64,000 bases of DNA from Locusta migratoria (GCA_026315105.1 CM048744.1:906049094-906113093); one strand, 5' to 3'. Shown: positions 23,611 through 36,235, numbered from the stretch's first letter. The notes: generated by a model from the sequence alone, not told the origin. Numbers and translations: made by a program.

Positions 23611-24708
23611 AAATAACATAAACAAATCCAGCTTTGCCGCACACCTTCCCCAACAAGGTCAGTCTGCAGATAACATTCAAAAGAACCTACCTATAAGGGT
23701 ATGAAACTTAACCTCCTTGAAGACACTGAAATCCTCGTCAATACAAATACAGCATCCAACAACCTGCTCAATGATCAGACTGAACTAAAAAAAAAATTGT
23801 TCCTCAAAAATTTTGAGAACTTGCTAATGTAAAGAAACTAACTCACAAAAAGCCTCTTCCTCCCCCACCTGTCTCCCATCCCCCCCATCAAATAAAAAAC
23901 CCCTCCACTCATGGAAACTCTTTCATATTCTTTCTGATAAGGTAAAATCATTACTAAAGAAAAAATATATAATTGCTTTACCCACATCTAAATACCTACC
24001 CCTTCAATAGTACAATAATAGAGCAACCAGATTCGTACTGTCTTTAAACACAAGAACCTAGTCTATATTAATATTCTGAAACACTACTAGTGTATCAATA
24101 AACATAGCAATAATACGAATATTATTCTTGTACTTTAACTGATTGTATACCTATATATTAAGTGAAAAAACTATGGAAACAATGCAGACAGTATTTATTA
24201 TTCACTTTTGCAGTTTAATATTGACAAAATTACTTGCTAAGTAATCGACTGTATCATACTCAAAACAAACTTACCTACACAAAGAGTGTTATATCTTCGA
24301 ATTGAGACGTTTGTAAATAACAGCAGCTGTAAAAGCACATGCTGGACGCTGGTAAAGTGTTGTTTATAGTGCAGTGTAGAACCCAACAGAATAAGATGAT
24401 GTGTTACTGTGACTTAAACAAAAGAAGACGCAAGAATTGGAAATTAACCACAAAAATCCGTCGTACAGTCGCAGTAAGTAAATCAGCAAATTTAACGGAA
24501 TCTTACACGGGCAAAACACAACCTAAACAACGTGAAATTGGAGTTTTTTGAAATAATTTCTTTCTTCCCACCACAGAGCCAGCATCCAGCATGACGCTTA
24601 AAATGTTATTGTAATATGATCTATCTGATGATGAACCTGAAAAGTTTTGAAAACCGGTTAATGGAATAAATATCATTTCAAGAAAAAGTGACTGGAGCAG
24701 TTTTTTTT

Positions 24709-25019
24709 AAATCATATTGAAAATAAATCATGGGTTCTGAAACATCCGTAATGGATAATCTATAAGTATTTGAACTTGTTTATGGCAACCAAGCCTTCGT
24801 CTGTTTTTACAATTTTTAAACTCGAGATTTACCTCAATCAGAAAAGTGTTTGAGGCACAGGAGGTATACTATGAACCACTGCTTCCTTTTAGTCAAGAAA
24901 ACAAATCCAAATTTCATGCATATCTACATCACAATTGATCAGCTGAGGCAGAAGGGTTACAAACTAATTTCAATCCATATTTGTAGTGTAATACCCAGGA
25001 TGAAATATTAACAATATCA
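24709..25019. other. Intronic sequence, no feature seen
   Basis: AT-rich, no supported element. Confidence 0.4.
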
Positions 25020-25210
25020 TTTAGGGTAGGTTGCTATTCACTATAAAGATGACACACTGAGCCACAGTCGGGCACACTGGAAAACAATAATTCAACTTAA
25101 TTGCAGAAAATGAAAACACTCACATATTAGTACAAACATAGGGGCACAACTCAACCATGTATGACTGCTGTGTCTGACTACCATAGTCACGGGGTCAGAC
25201 ACTGTTCTTG

Positions 25211-25258
<48 letters not shown>

Positions 25259-25330
25259 ATGATTGTGTGAGGGCAGAAAGAGAGAGAGTTTTGCCTGTAT
25301 GAAAATTCTGTTACATCATCTACCACAATC
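25020..25330. repeat. Penelope-terminal-like repeat with (GT)n
   Basis: GTTGCTATTCACTATAAAGATGACACACTG resembles the ends of local Penelope-like elements ('TTCGCTACTCACCA...'). It is followed by a (GT)n run of about 50 bp (25207-25257). No coding part was seen. Confidence 0.45.
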
Positions 25331-27849
25331 TACCTTGTGGACTGTGGTGGCGGGAACTTTGTGTACCACTGTCACATCCTAATTTTCCTATTACAGTCAT
25401 TTTTTGTTTGTAGAAAAAAGATTGCAGGTATCATATGCCCCTGTGTGGATATAATCTCGCTAATTTTATCCTCATGAACTTTTCACGAGCTGCAGAATGA
25501 AATAGAGTGAAATAATATATTTGTTGCCATATGTAACTTCGATTCTGGGGAATATTTTTGCTAAATCTAGTTTCTGTGTTGGGCTTGTTGTCATTCATAA
25601 ATGTCTCTCAGCATGTCATCTTCAGTCATCTTCGTGGAGAGTAGCAATCTATCCTTCATAATATTGTTAGTCACTACTTACACAAATTAAACATTTGAGT
25701 GCTGCAGACATGATGTGGTGTGGCGCTCCACCTTGCTGTTAGGCCTGCATACGTCGTTTGCCGCTGCCATGGTATTTTCTATGTGCCCTGCAGACACTAT
25801 TCACCATGTGTGCTGGCCATTACCTTAGTCCTAGCGATGGTATATACTGCATCCGGTTCCACTGCCTGTGGGCCTGTAGACATGAATACCAGGTCAGGGT
25901 TGTGTGTCGCCCTGTCTCCAATTCGCCATGGATCAACATAATGTTTTGAGATATTACTTATTAATTTAAAAATTAAAGAAAAAAACACATGCAACGATAC
26001 AACGAACAACAGGTTGCTGCATTATAGCGTGTAGATGTGCTGCATTCCTTCAATTTTTATATATTGTTAGCACACACTGAAAAACCAGTGTGATCTTTTT
26101 TATGCTTGAAAACATGCTCGTTCCAAATTTGAATAGATTCAATACAATTATGGAAAAAAAACTACTAAAAAGCGAATTGAATTGTAATTTTACGAAAAAC
26201 GAAAGTTTGAACTGATTTTTGTACAAATTAGGAACGCAGTATGTGAATTATATTATACACTGGAAAATCTTATGTTACTAAGTTGTTGTGCAGAGATATT
26301 CACATATATCATTAACGAGATATAAAACCTCAAAGGTAGAACTTTTTCATAGTGTTATTATACCACCTAGTTTGCTTCAGTTTATATACCATTGTTACTG
26401 AATATTGGGAATTTAAGCCATGTGTCTGTGGTACCTTAAAACATGTTGTTTCATATGAGATTCGTTTGAAGCTTTACTAGAAACCTGTATTTGTAAAAGA
26501 TGTGTCAAATATAGTGTATACTATTTTCACCTTTCACAAAAATCACCATGTTTATGGCAATTTTTTATACTTTTGGAACATAGCAGGTGGCTGAAATTTT
26601 TTCTTCCACACTCCTGTGTTGCCTACCTATTAAATATTAAGTTTCATGTTCATTAGGAGATATAAGACCCCCCAAAATTTTTCGTGCCATGATTTACACA
26701 TTCAACTTTGATTCAAATTATCTAGCACTTCTGGCCTGCATTGGATGACCAAATACACCTTTTTTGCACTTAAATTAATGGGTTTTCTAATCAGCCTAAT
26801 TTGGAAAGTTTTGTAGAACAGATTTTTACAAAATAAGTTTGACAATAAGACATTTTAATCCTCTTCTAAAATCTTCAAATTTGCATTTAATTTATTCAGT
26901 ACTGGAAAGCGGCATATAAACTAAACTTCATGCTTCAGAATCTTGTATTTTTAGGTTACCAAATGCCAACTTTCACACTCATCATAGCTTTAGTCCCTGA
27001 CATGTAACATAGCAAACTTAATTTTTATTTTTGTGCTGATATGTTTTGAGCAACTTTGCTTAACCTTTTCTGATTGTACATAGCACGTAATTCTTTTCAA
27101 TATTACTCCTATGCTAACGCATACAATTCTGCATGATGACCAAATTTCCTATCTTTCAACGAAATATTGCCCTAGTTATAACAGATAAAAGTCGTCAAGA
27201 ATTCATGCTCGCCCTGCGCAAAGTCCCACATGTGACTATATCTCGGATAGTATTGCTTCAACGAATCTTAAAATTTACCAATGCCAATCGGGCGCATATT
27301 CGAATGTTCACATAAAATTTCCCATGATGGTTGGGCAGGAAAATGTTCGTATTTTACATGGACTGACCCATGAGTTACATGTAAGCAGTGTAAGAGATTT
27401 CAGTGTACATTGTTCTGTCGAGCAATCATTTCCAGATTCAAAGCTATGGAATAAGCATCCAGATGTACTACATTTATTTGTAGCTTCACTAGCACACTGA
27501 CAGCGAGACTGTCATGGTCACCCTGGTTTCTGAAATCCTTAGGCCAGGGTGAGGACAGCAGAGCAGAGTCCTCAGGAACACAACATGGTCCACAGAGATG
27601 GTTGCCAGTGCAGGTAGACGGATTAGATGGCCACAAGGGCAGCCGTATGTGCAAATGCGGTACTCAAATGGTTAAAGTAATAATTATACTTACCAGTTCA
27701 GAAAATATTACTATAATAACTGAGAACTATTTTTTTTATTATTTAAATAGAAGTAACATTTAAAATAACACAATTCACAATGATAAAATTTCAGTAATGC
27801 TTTAGAGCATTTAAATGGCACTATAGACTGCAAAATCTCTCTTTATTTA

Positions 27850-27851
<2 letters not shown>
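25331..27851. other. Intronic AT-rich DNA
   Basis: Nothing supportable. Short open frames at 25720-25941 and 27133-27315 have no motif and no flanking splice logic for this receptor. Confidence 0.4.
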
Positions 27852-27947
<96 letters not shown>

Positions 27948-27951
27948 GTGT

Positions 27952-27993
<42 letters not shown>
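27852..27993. repeat. Compound (CT)n-(GT)n-(GA)n microsatellite, self-complementary
   Basis: About 56 bp of CT (27852-27907), then GT-rich sequence (27908-27950), then about 40 bp of GA (27954-27993). The CT and GA arms are reverse complements, so the locus can fold into a hairpin with a GT loop and is also a mirror-type purine/pyrimidine tract. Confidence 0.95.
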
Positions 27994-27996
<3 letters not shown>

Positions 27997-28664
27997 AAGT
28001 GTACAGTTAATATGCTATTGTATCATGGTAGACTTAGCAGTGGTGGTTTACATTTGCCTCCTCTCATCCTCACGACAATCAAACCCCTCTCCTTATGGGA
28101 CCTTAGTGATCTACACTTCCTCCCGCGATATATGTTTCTTTCTTTCTATCTCGATGAAGGAAGTACCATAACAGGTCAGAAAAACTGTAACGGATTTTGA
28201 TTTTTAAATGTATGTATCAAAATTATCTAATGGGATATATGTAGTTTTCGATTATGTATTCCTTGGTTTTACATAACAATCATTTATGCAACTTACTATC
28301 CCTTTTTAATTCAGTGCTTTATTTTTATAGTGACAAAACTCATTAGAGAACTGATTAAATTTACCACTATATTTCTTTTATTTCATAATTAATCTGCTGC
28401 AAGTGAAGCAGAACATTTTAAGGTACTGCTAATGGCTTCCTGGAAGATTAATTTCTGTATTATATCTCATGTCCTCTCGGTGATGTTCTATGCATCATGG
28501 TATCATATTTGTCAGTTGAACAGAGAAGATATTATTTACACTATAGTAGTTAAAATGCAGATTATGTTTATACATTGAATATTGAAGGACTTATACCGCT
28601 ATTTTTCTAACTAATGTTTTGTATTAAAAAAATTAAATACTTTATTAATCAATAAAAATATAAT
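27994..28664. other. Intronic AT-rich DNA
   Basis: No feature supported. Confidence 0.4.
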
Positions 28665-28893
28665 AATTCACAATTTGCAAAACCTGCCGAATTTTAGCTG
28701 CTGTTTTGAAGGTGGTCATTTTGTAACAAATTCAAAGTTGCGTTGGTCTGGGAATAGAACCCAGATCCCCCACTTATTGTGTGTGGGAGATCAGGATTTG
28801 ATCCCCAAACTGCGCAAGTTTTAATATATTACAAAATAATAGACCACCTTTAAAACAGCAGCTAAATTCGGTAGTTTTTGTAAATAGTGAATT
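28665..28893. mobile_element. MITE with about 65-bp terminal inverted repeats
   Basis: Left end AATTCACAATTTGCAAAACC... through TTAGCTGCTGTTTTGAAGGT is repeated inverted at the right (ACCACCTTTAAAACAGCAGC ... TAGTGAATT). About 100 bp of unique centre contains a small second inverted pair (CAGATCCCCCAC / GTGGGAGATC). It is too short to encode a protein. No clear target duplication was seen, so the superfamily is open. Confidence 0.8.
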
Positions 28894-29740
28894 GATATCT
28901 GTTTACTATATGTGTAGCTGTGGACCATCACTAACGTCTGTTCTTTTAAAATGGACGTATCATTGGCTTCATTACTCAATTAGGAAGATATCGTTCTTGC
29001 GAATTCTATAAGTTTTCATGTTATAAAACATAATGTGTACAATATGTTAGAAACATCTGACAACCAGAAATCATAATTAATGTAATTACAAATTATTTGA
29101 AACATTATTGAGTCAGCCAAAAACAGATTTATAAAAAAATATTAATCATTTTAAACAAACTTACCACATATTCATTTTCAGAAGGACAATCTATTATTAA
29201 GAATGTTGTAAGATATTAGCAGATAGCATACTTCATTACATTTCTATGGAAATGTTGACATGTCATAGCTCTCACTTAATAAAGAGCTAATGAACATTAT
29301 ATAAGAAATATTGTCAACAAATTATATTTTCAGAAATTATAATGTAAATTTTGATACTTTGAATTGTATGTAAATTATGCACAGTTAATGATGTTTAAAG
29401 TGCTGACTGTAACACTATTTCTGCAACATTTAATTGTAACCCATAATATGTAATACTATTACAATATTTTCCAAACCATTTAATTACTGACGACCTATGC
29501 AAACCCAGCCAGCAGGGCTATTTGAGTGTAGGATGATTTCAGTTGAATCAATTAGTGTATTAAATTTTATGTCATTCATTTTCTGTGTGGGAACTTTGTG
29601 TTTTGAATAACAAATATACAATAAATCTGAAATGAGGTGTATTAATTTACATCCATCAGCTACTTATTAAAAAACTTTATATCTGCAGAAGCATGAAAAT
29701 ACAAATTACTCCTCGATTTGTCTATTACCATCCGATCCAA
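28894..29740. other. Intronic AT-rich DNA
   Basis: No feature supported. Confidence 0.4.
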
Positions 29741-31072
29741 ATGTTATTTTTAGTTAAGTAATTTATACTGTAGCTGGTCATTGTTCTTTTTCTCACAATA
29801 TTTTCGGCATAAACGATTCAGTTCCTTCATTTCTTTCTGCAGGGTTGGATCCAGGTCTATATCTACTGATGGCTATGTGTTCAGTTTGGTATCTCTCGAG
29901 CGTTTCTCTGCGGTCCTTGTATCGCAGTTATGACCCATTGTCACTGAGAATCCGTTTGGGTGTATACACGTCGCTGAAATAATTCATTTCAAATTTATTG
30001 ATAATGGCTTTGCTTGTAGCTTTCTTCAAAGGATAAAACCTCACATATTTAGCAACCACTTCTACAGTGACCAAAATTTGTGTAAAATTTCGTTTTGACA
30101 CAGGCAAAGATTGTGATGGAACCATGTAATTCCACCTATTTCGAAAAATCATCACATATTTTGATTTTTTTGTTGACTTCTTTTGTATGTGTTCTTCAAG
30201 GTCATTGATATTTGTACCTAGAGGTCCTGCTACTCAGTGCCTCTAAGTGAGGTTCTTCCAGTTTTAAAATTGTTCAGGCTTGTTTTCCATATAAATTAAG
30301 TTTAGAAGAGAGAGATATCAAATCTCCAAATTTCTCACTAATAAAATGAGTAGATTTTTCCATTATAAGCGAACACTAATATCATTGGTTTATTTGACTC
30401 TTAATTCAATAGTTAATCAATTTCAAGCATCTGATTTACATAAGTACAACCAGATTACATTACAGACTGGACCTTATTCTGCTCTGTCCAACGCCAGAAA
30501 CGTATATATTTATAAAACAAAACAGTATCAACCACATTTTTTTTCTTTGCAGTTTCTTCTCTGAGTATTCACAGAGTATTGCGCGCAGTATTTTGCACCT
30601 CCACATTCCATGTTCTTAGGTTCCTTTCTGGGCCTTCACCTGTGGAATAGAAAAGCCCAGGTCAGTAACAGTCCCAAAAAGTCCTCCCTAAATGTACAAA
30701 AAACTACTTCATTTGGGATTCTTGTAGAACCACAGAGATCATGTAGTGTTCGATACATTACAAGGTCCAAACAAGACCACAGCCACAGTGTCTTTAATCG
30801 ATGTTAGTATGATTGGGTGCAGATAAGCCTTGTATTGGACAATGGTGGTTTTGTTTTTCTGGCAAGTATCACAAGTACTTAATAGTATGCATATTCGCCT
30901 TCCCATATTATTGAATCAACAATCTAACTTAAAATTTTCAAGACACTTATTGGATCCATAATGAGCATTGCTGTAGTGGCTATACCAAATTAATTTGTCC
31001 ACCACATGCTCTGGTACAAACAGTTTTCAGTTCTCCTCCTCTCGTCGGCGTCTTTTGTATAATATTTCATTG
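29741..31072 (-). pseudogene. Ty3/Gypsy element, 3' half (integrase)
   Basis: Minus-strand reading carries an integrase zinc-binding-like region at about 31050-30850 ('VDKLIWYSHYSNAHYGSNKC' then 'STCDTCQKNKT', an HH-CC pattern). The core part, 'YVRFYPLKKATSKAIINKF' with 'RILSDNGS', is at 30155-29930. It is the continuation of the element at 32775-35400, separated by a + strand LINE. Frames are repeatedly broken. Confidence 0.75.
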
Positions 31073-32770
31073 TGAATATGATAATATGTAGTAAACTGGG
31101 TTTTGGGAGAGCGAAAGAAGCATGGTCAGTATTAAAAGCGCTTCGACAAGATACAAAAGGCAAATCCAATCTTCAACTGGTAACACAAAAGGAGTGGGAA
31201 GAATATTTCAAAAAATTATTGAATGAGGACAGAGACGAATATCTAGAGGAAGGAACAGTGGAAGAAAATGAACATCATGATGATGAGATCCTAATTTCAG
31301 AAAGTGAAGTACTTCAGGTATTAAGGACAGGGAAGAATGGTAAATCACCTGGACCAGGGAATATCAATATGGAGTGTCTGAAGTACGGTGGTGACAAAAT
31401 TGTAAAACTGATTTTGCAGTTATTCAATAAAATGTTACATGCGGATTCTGTACCTAAGGACATGAAACTGGGTTATATTAGTACCATATTTAAGAAAGGG
31501 GCTCGCAAAATTTGCTCGAACTATCGAGGAATTTGTGTTACAAACACACTAATGAGGATTTTTGGGAAAATAATTAAAAATATACTGGAAAAAAATTTTA
31601 GAACCCAACAAGAACAATGCGGTTTCACAGCTGGTAGATCATGTGTAGACCATATTTTCACATTACGGCAGATTTTGCAGAAACATAGAGAAAAATCGAA
31701 AAATGTTGGACTTATTTTTATAGATCAAGAAAAAGCGTATGATATCATTCCAAGGAAACTACTCTGGAAAGCACTACATATGGCAAACATAAATACTTCT
31801 TTAATTAAAATAATAGAACAGATGTATAAAGATAATATTTGCCAAGTGAAAATTGGTAATACACTTTCACAGAAATTTAGAACAAGCAAAGGTCTGTTGC
31901 AAGGCTGTCCCATGTCACCAACATTATTCAAAATCTATAGAGATATTTGTCTGAGAAAGTGGTCACAAAAATGTAATAGTATGGGACTAGAAATCAGAGA
32001 TGGAGGTTATCTACATCATTTATTATTTGCTGACGATCAAGTCGTCATAGCACAAGACGGGGAAGATGCAAACTACATGTGTAATCAACTAGCAATAGCA
32101 TACAAAAATTGGGGTCTGAAGATTAATTATCAAAAAACAGAATACTTGACTAATGATCCCCATGAACTTCGCATAGAGGGAAAGAAAATAAAAAAAGTTA
32201 ACACTTTCTGTTATTTGGGGTCCATTTTAGAAACTGACGGAAAATCCGACTCAGAGATTAATAAAAGAATTAGCAGTGGAAGAAAGGTCATTGGAATGCT
32301 CAACTCAGTCCTATGGAGCAGAAACGTGATGAACAGAACAAAAAAATCATATATAAATCTATCTTTGAGAGTGCAGTTCTGTACGGAGCGGAAACCTGGA
32401 CCATAAACCAGAAGCACACTAAGAAACTACAAGCCGTAGAGATGGATTTCTGGAGAAGATCGGCCAGAATTTCCAGGAAAGAAAAAAGAAGAAACACCGA
32501 AATAATAAAGAGGATGGGAATAATAGAAAGAATAGATGAGGTGATGGATAGGAAGAAATTACGGTGGTATGGGCATGTAACAAGAATGGAGGACAGCAGA
32601 ATACCGAAGATGGTACTGGAGTGGCAACCTGTGGGAAGAAGAAGAAGACGACGACCGGTGACCACCTGGATCAAAAATGTACAGCTCTCAATGAATAGAC
32701 TGGGCGCAGAAGAAGAGGACACACAAGATAGACACAGGTGGAGAAATATAGTGAATAATTAGTTGAAAAC
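31073..32770 (+). pseudogene. RTE-like LINE with nearly intact RT, inserted in Gypsy
   Basis: A 444-codon open frame (31072-32406) holds the RT: 'GKSPGPGNINMECLKYGG' near residue 90, 'CSNYRGICVTN', 'EQCGFTAGRSCVDHIF', 'GLIFIDQEKAYDIIPRK', 'GLLQGCPMSPTLFKIY' and an intact catalytic 'LLFADDQVVIAQ'. Near 32310-32400 a frameshift moves the C-terminal part to another frame (32313-32762: 'FESAVLYGAETWTINQKH' and 'KLRWYGHVTRMEDSRIPKMV'). No endonuclease is present, so the copy is 5' truncated. It is the best-preserved reverse-transcriptase frame in the window and it splits an older Gypsy copy. Confidence 0.88.
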
Positions 32771-32774
32771 CTTA

Positions 32775-33628
32775 TGTACTATGAGTATTCATTTCTGGGC
32801 GTATTAGTATGTTGGAGGTAAACCTCTGTAATGAGGACAATCTCAATAATAAAAAATATTTTCTTCTCCAGCATTCCGATACTTATTATTGATAATTTCT
32901 GTTTCTCATCTACATTAGGCTCCCTATGAAAGTTCATTAAAAACTTGTAATAAAGTCCTCTTATTGTACACATTTGATCAAGTTAATTTTGATTTCTGCT
33001 TCCTGTGGTTTGCTTACAGCGGCCCCAAGTGCAGCCATAGGTAGTCTTCCCAATGCATCAGGTATTCTATTGGTACACCCTGGTCTGTAGATCACCTCAA
33101 AGTCATAATCTTGTAAGGTTAAGGTCCATATTATTAATCCATTATGTCTCAAATTCTTCATAGTCAGGAATGTTACAGATTTGTGATCAGTGTCTATTTT
33201 TACATGTCTGCCTATCAAATAATACAGAAATCTCTTAAAGTCCCATACAATCCTGTGCACTTCCTTCTCTGTAATATAGGACCTACTCTCCCACATATTT
33301 CAACTTCTACTACCGAAGGCAATATTCCTTATTATCTCCTTATCTCCATCCTGTTCTGTGTGATAAAGATGAACACCAATTCCATAATATGAGCTGTCTG
33401 TTCGCAAGTAAAAATCTTTGGTGAAATCTGGCTTTTGTAATTCTGTCAATGTCCTCCTAACACTCCGCATTCCAATCCAAAGGCATTTTCACTTTTGCTA
33501 AATCGCTCAAGTTCAGTGCATTCACCACTGGTTCTTTTAAGAACTTTCCTGTAGAATTCACAGACTACCAAAAAATGCCATTAACTGCTTCTTATTATTG
33601 CCTGATGACCTCCAAGTTGCTTAGATCA

Positions 33629-33706
<78 letters not shown>

Positions 33707-35400
33707 TGAAATATGGCCTAAAAACTTTTTTTTTCGATTTCCTAAACTCAGATTTAGATTTGTCCAAATCGGCTAACACATCAGCCTTTGCAAATGTTTC
33801 CAGCACCACACCTAATATTACATGATGTTCCTCCCACAATTCCCTTGTTATGTCATCAACATAAACTGTGACCTTCCTCAATAACTCTTCCTACAAAGTT
33901 TTAACCAATGCTCTTATAAATTCAGAAACTGACATATTAAGGCCAAACGGCAAAACTCGAACTGATAACTCCTTCCAGCACCAGGAAATGCAGTGTATTG
34001 TCGAGATTCTTTCGCCAACGGTATCTGCCCCGATATCCAGCGGTCAGATCGATGCTACTGAGTACCTTAGTTCCTCGAAATTTCTGTCTCATCCCATCTA
34101 TCGTTTCTGGTTTCTCCCTTTCTTGTCCTATAATCAGATTTACAATATGTGCATCTAAGACGATTCTCATTTTCCCATTTTTCCTGTCCACCACAAATAA
34201 CAGATTTTTATATTTACTGTTAGCCTGTTCAATCACAGCTAGATCAGTCATTCTCGGTATCTCCTTCTCCACAGCTTCTTTCTTTGCCTGAGGACTAGAA
34301 CACTGTTTCACATGAATGGTTTGTGTTCTTTTATCTTCAACTTGCATTCTATCCTCTTCATAACTCATGGTTGTTGAGAAACGACCTTCCAATATTTATA
34401 TAAAATGACTGCTAGCTTCTGCTGAACCTCTTCTCTTCTGCCTCTAGTCCTCCATAAATTATCCAAATACCTTCTTCTTCCTCATCCTCTTCTTTCTCTT
34501 CGACTTCAGCTCCCTCTTCTTGACACAAATTCACTCGAGCAAATTCACCTTCACCTTCTAAGTCACCCTTTCCAATAAATGTAATTTTCGTTTTCTCTCC
34601 TGTTTTCTCTTTAATTCCAATGAGACCTCAGTCAAAGTTTATCATAACATCTACTTAATTCAAACAATCAATTCCTAAAATAATGGGTGTATTCAACCCT
34701 GCTACCACCAAACATATTGCTTCATATTCCTCCCTCTCAATTTCAAAGGTAATTAATACTTGTTCTTTGATTGGCTTACTCTTACCCCCACAACATTCAC
34801 CACTCTAAGTCCACTCATTGTTAAGCTAGGCAAAATCTTATAATAACTTAATATCTCTTCATACAATTTCTGTGAAATATCACATGCCTTACTTCCAGTA
34901 TCAATTAATGCTTCTGCACTCAATCCATATATTCTAATATTGATCATTGCTAATACAGGTTCTTTGGACACTTGTTCCTCTTCTTCCATCAGGTCTCGGC
35001 TGAGGTCACTTCCTTCTAATGAGATTGATGTTCTATTATGTGTCACTCCCAATTGGAGCTCATGTGGAGTGTAGCTTAGTTTCCCATACTCCTGCTTCCT
35101 TCATAATTACTATTTCACCTATCTTAATCAATTTCATAATTCCTCGAATCGTCTTGTCTCCCTTGATCGTAATGCTGCCATACGGACCATGATACCCCGG
35201 TCCATGTCCACCACCTCTTCCTCTATAATGTGGTTGGTTAACAAAATTACTCTTATGGTGACTTTGACCCCTTGATTCTGCTAATTGTTCAGTTTGATTT
35301 CCTCAAAATGATATGGTTCTAATTCCGCTAACACCCCCATTAAAGTATTCTTGTTTTTGATCACGCTTACTGATAATTTTTTCTGTAGTTTTGATTTTAA
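32775..35400 (-). pseudogene. Ty3/Gypsy element, 5' half (protease, RT, RNase H)
   Basis: Minus-strand blocks in pol order from right to left: protease with 'ALIDTGSKACDI' at about 34900; RT with 'MRIVLDAHIVNLII' and 'KVLSSIDLTAGY' at 34200-34010; the RT catalytic 'VYVDDI' at about 33860; RNase H with 'RHVKIDTDHKSVTFL' and 'YRPGCTNRIPDALGRLP' at 33215-33030. A (TA)n tract interrupts RT. Frames are broken throughout, so it is a dead element. Integrase continues at 31072-29741 across the LINE insertion. Confidence 0.85.
33631..33705. repeat. (TA)n microsatellite, about 75 bp, in Gypsy pol
   Basis: Pure TA run inside the minus-strand RT region. In the open minus-strand frame it reads as alternating Tyr-Ile. 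Confidence 0.95.
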
Positions 35401-35733
35401 CCTCCCCTTGACGATTGCTCCAACGATTGCTCCAACATTTCATTCAACTCCAACAGATTGCTCCAACATTTCATTCAACTCCAACAGATGTTCAGCAATC
35501 GCTCTCATGTACTTTTCTACTTATTAACACTTTGGCTGGTGTGTGGCCTCTTGTGGCCACAGAAGGCGGCTCTTGCGCCCATCTGTCGTCATTGCGACAA
35601 TGTGTTAAGGGACCTACGATAAAGTAAATAGTTTGCGTTTTCACTCGGTTACACACTGGTTAATACTGTTCTTGTTATTTATTGCGTCTTAATCAGTTCG
35701 TTTATCGTCGTCGATTGTTATAATAATCAAGTT
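35401..35733. other. Gypsy 5' flank, unassigned
   Basis: Contains a short direct duplication (GCTCCAACATTTCATTCAAC at about 35421 and 35460). No other feature supported. Confidence 0.4.
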
Positions 35734-35745
35734 AAGTACACAATA

Positions 35746-35945
35746 GTCGCGGTGGAGTAGCCGAGCGGTCTAAAACGTCTTGCTGCCGAGCGCGCGGTTG
35801 CTCGCAGTGGAGGTTCGAGTCCTCCCTGGGGCATGGGTGTGTGCGTTGTCCTTGGGTTAGTTTACCTAGATTTAAGTAGTTTGTAAGCTACGGACTGATG
35901 ACCACGTAGTTTGGTCCGATAGACTTACAGACATTTGAACATTTG
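35746..35945 (+). mobile_element. tRNA-derived SINE (variant B) with 12-bp target duplication
   Basis: The head GGAGTAGCCGAGCGGTCTAA is tRNA-like with B box GGTTCGAGTCC near 35813. The body has TGTAAGCTACGGACTGATGA and the tail CATTTGAACATTTG. It is flanked by AAGTACACAATA at 35734-35745 and 35946-35957. The body differs from variant A (TTTAGGGACTG), so two related SINE subfamilies are present. Confidence 0.93.
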
Positions 35946-35957
35946 AAGTACACAATA

Positions 35958-36235
35958 CAATACAACCATTTCCACTGTATTGTTGGTACTCTTCACGCAC
36001 TTTCGTGTTAATTTAGAAGAAATTACTCACTGTTCATGCTTCTCATCCGATAATTGCTATGTCCTTTCACGGTAAGCCAAAATGCTGCTACCCTCAGAAC
36101 TGATCAACAAAATATGATTGACCGTATTGTATAAGGCTGATCATTAGTTTGCGGAAGCTGTTTCTATCGTAGAGTTAATTATACTGCACAATAAGGACAC
36201 ATTCACGTGACAGTTTGAGGTTGTTGACCATTATC
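35958..36235. other. Intronic sequence, no feature seen
   Basis: No supported element before the hAT target duplication at 36228-36235. Confidence 0.4.

Larger units (their letters stand above)
21829..24708. mobile_element. Large Penelope-like inverted repeat (foldback)
   Basis: Left arm 21829-22949 and right arm 23063-24708 are inverted copies of one element around a loop of about 113 bp. Matching words include the arm tips (CAGTCACTTTTTCTTGAAAT at 21839; its complement near 24675) and the loop edges (CTGGTTTTTGTTAGA at 22935; TCTAACAAAAACCAG at 23061). The left arm lacks about 490 bp present in the right arm (about 23337-23825). Both arms carry the same Penelope-like RT C-terminal coding piece in opposite orientation. 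The structure starts about 120 bp inside the receptor intron. Confidence 0.88.

Noticed and set aside
25720..25941. 73-codon frame in a GC-richer patch within the receptor intron
   Set aside because: No recognisable motif, no fit to the receptor's missing domains, and both strands are open.
33621..33881. Tyr-Ile repeat protein frames (also at 6012, 43380, 43537, 47726 and 47805)
   Set aside because: They are translations of TA microsatellites running into neighbouring element sequence, not proteins.
35415..35490. Short direct repeats considered as a CRISPR-like or satellite array
   Set aside because: Only two copies of one roughly 39-bp unit with no spacers. It is a simple local duplication in a eukaryotic context.
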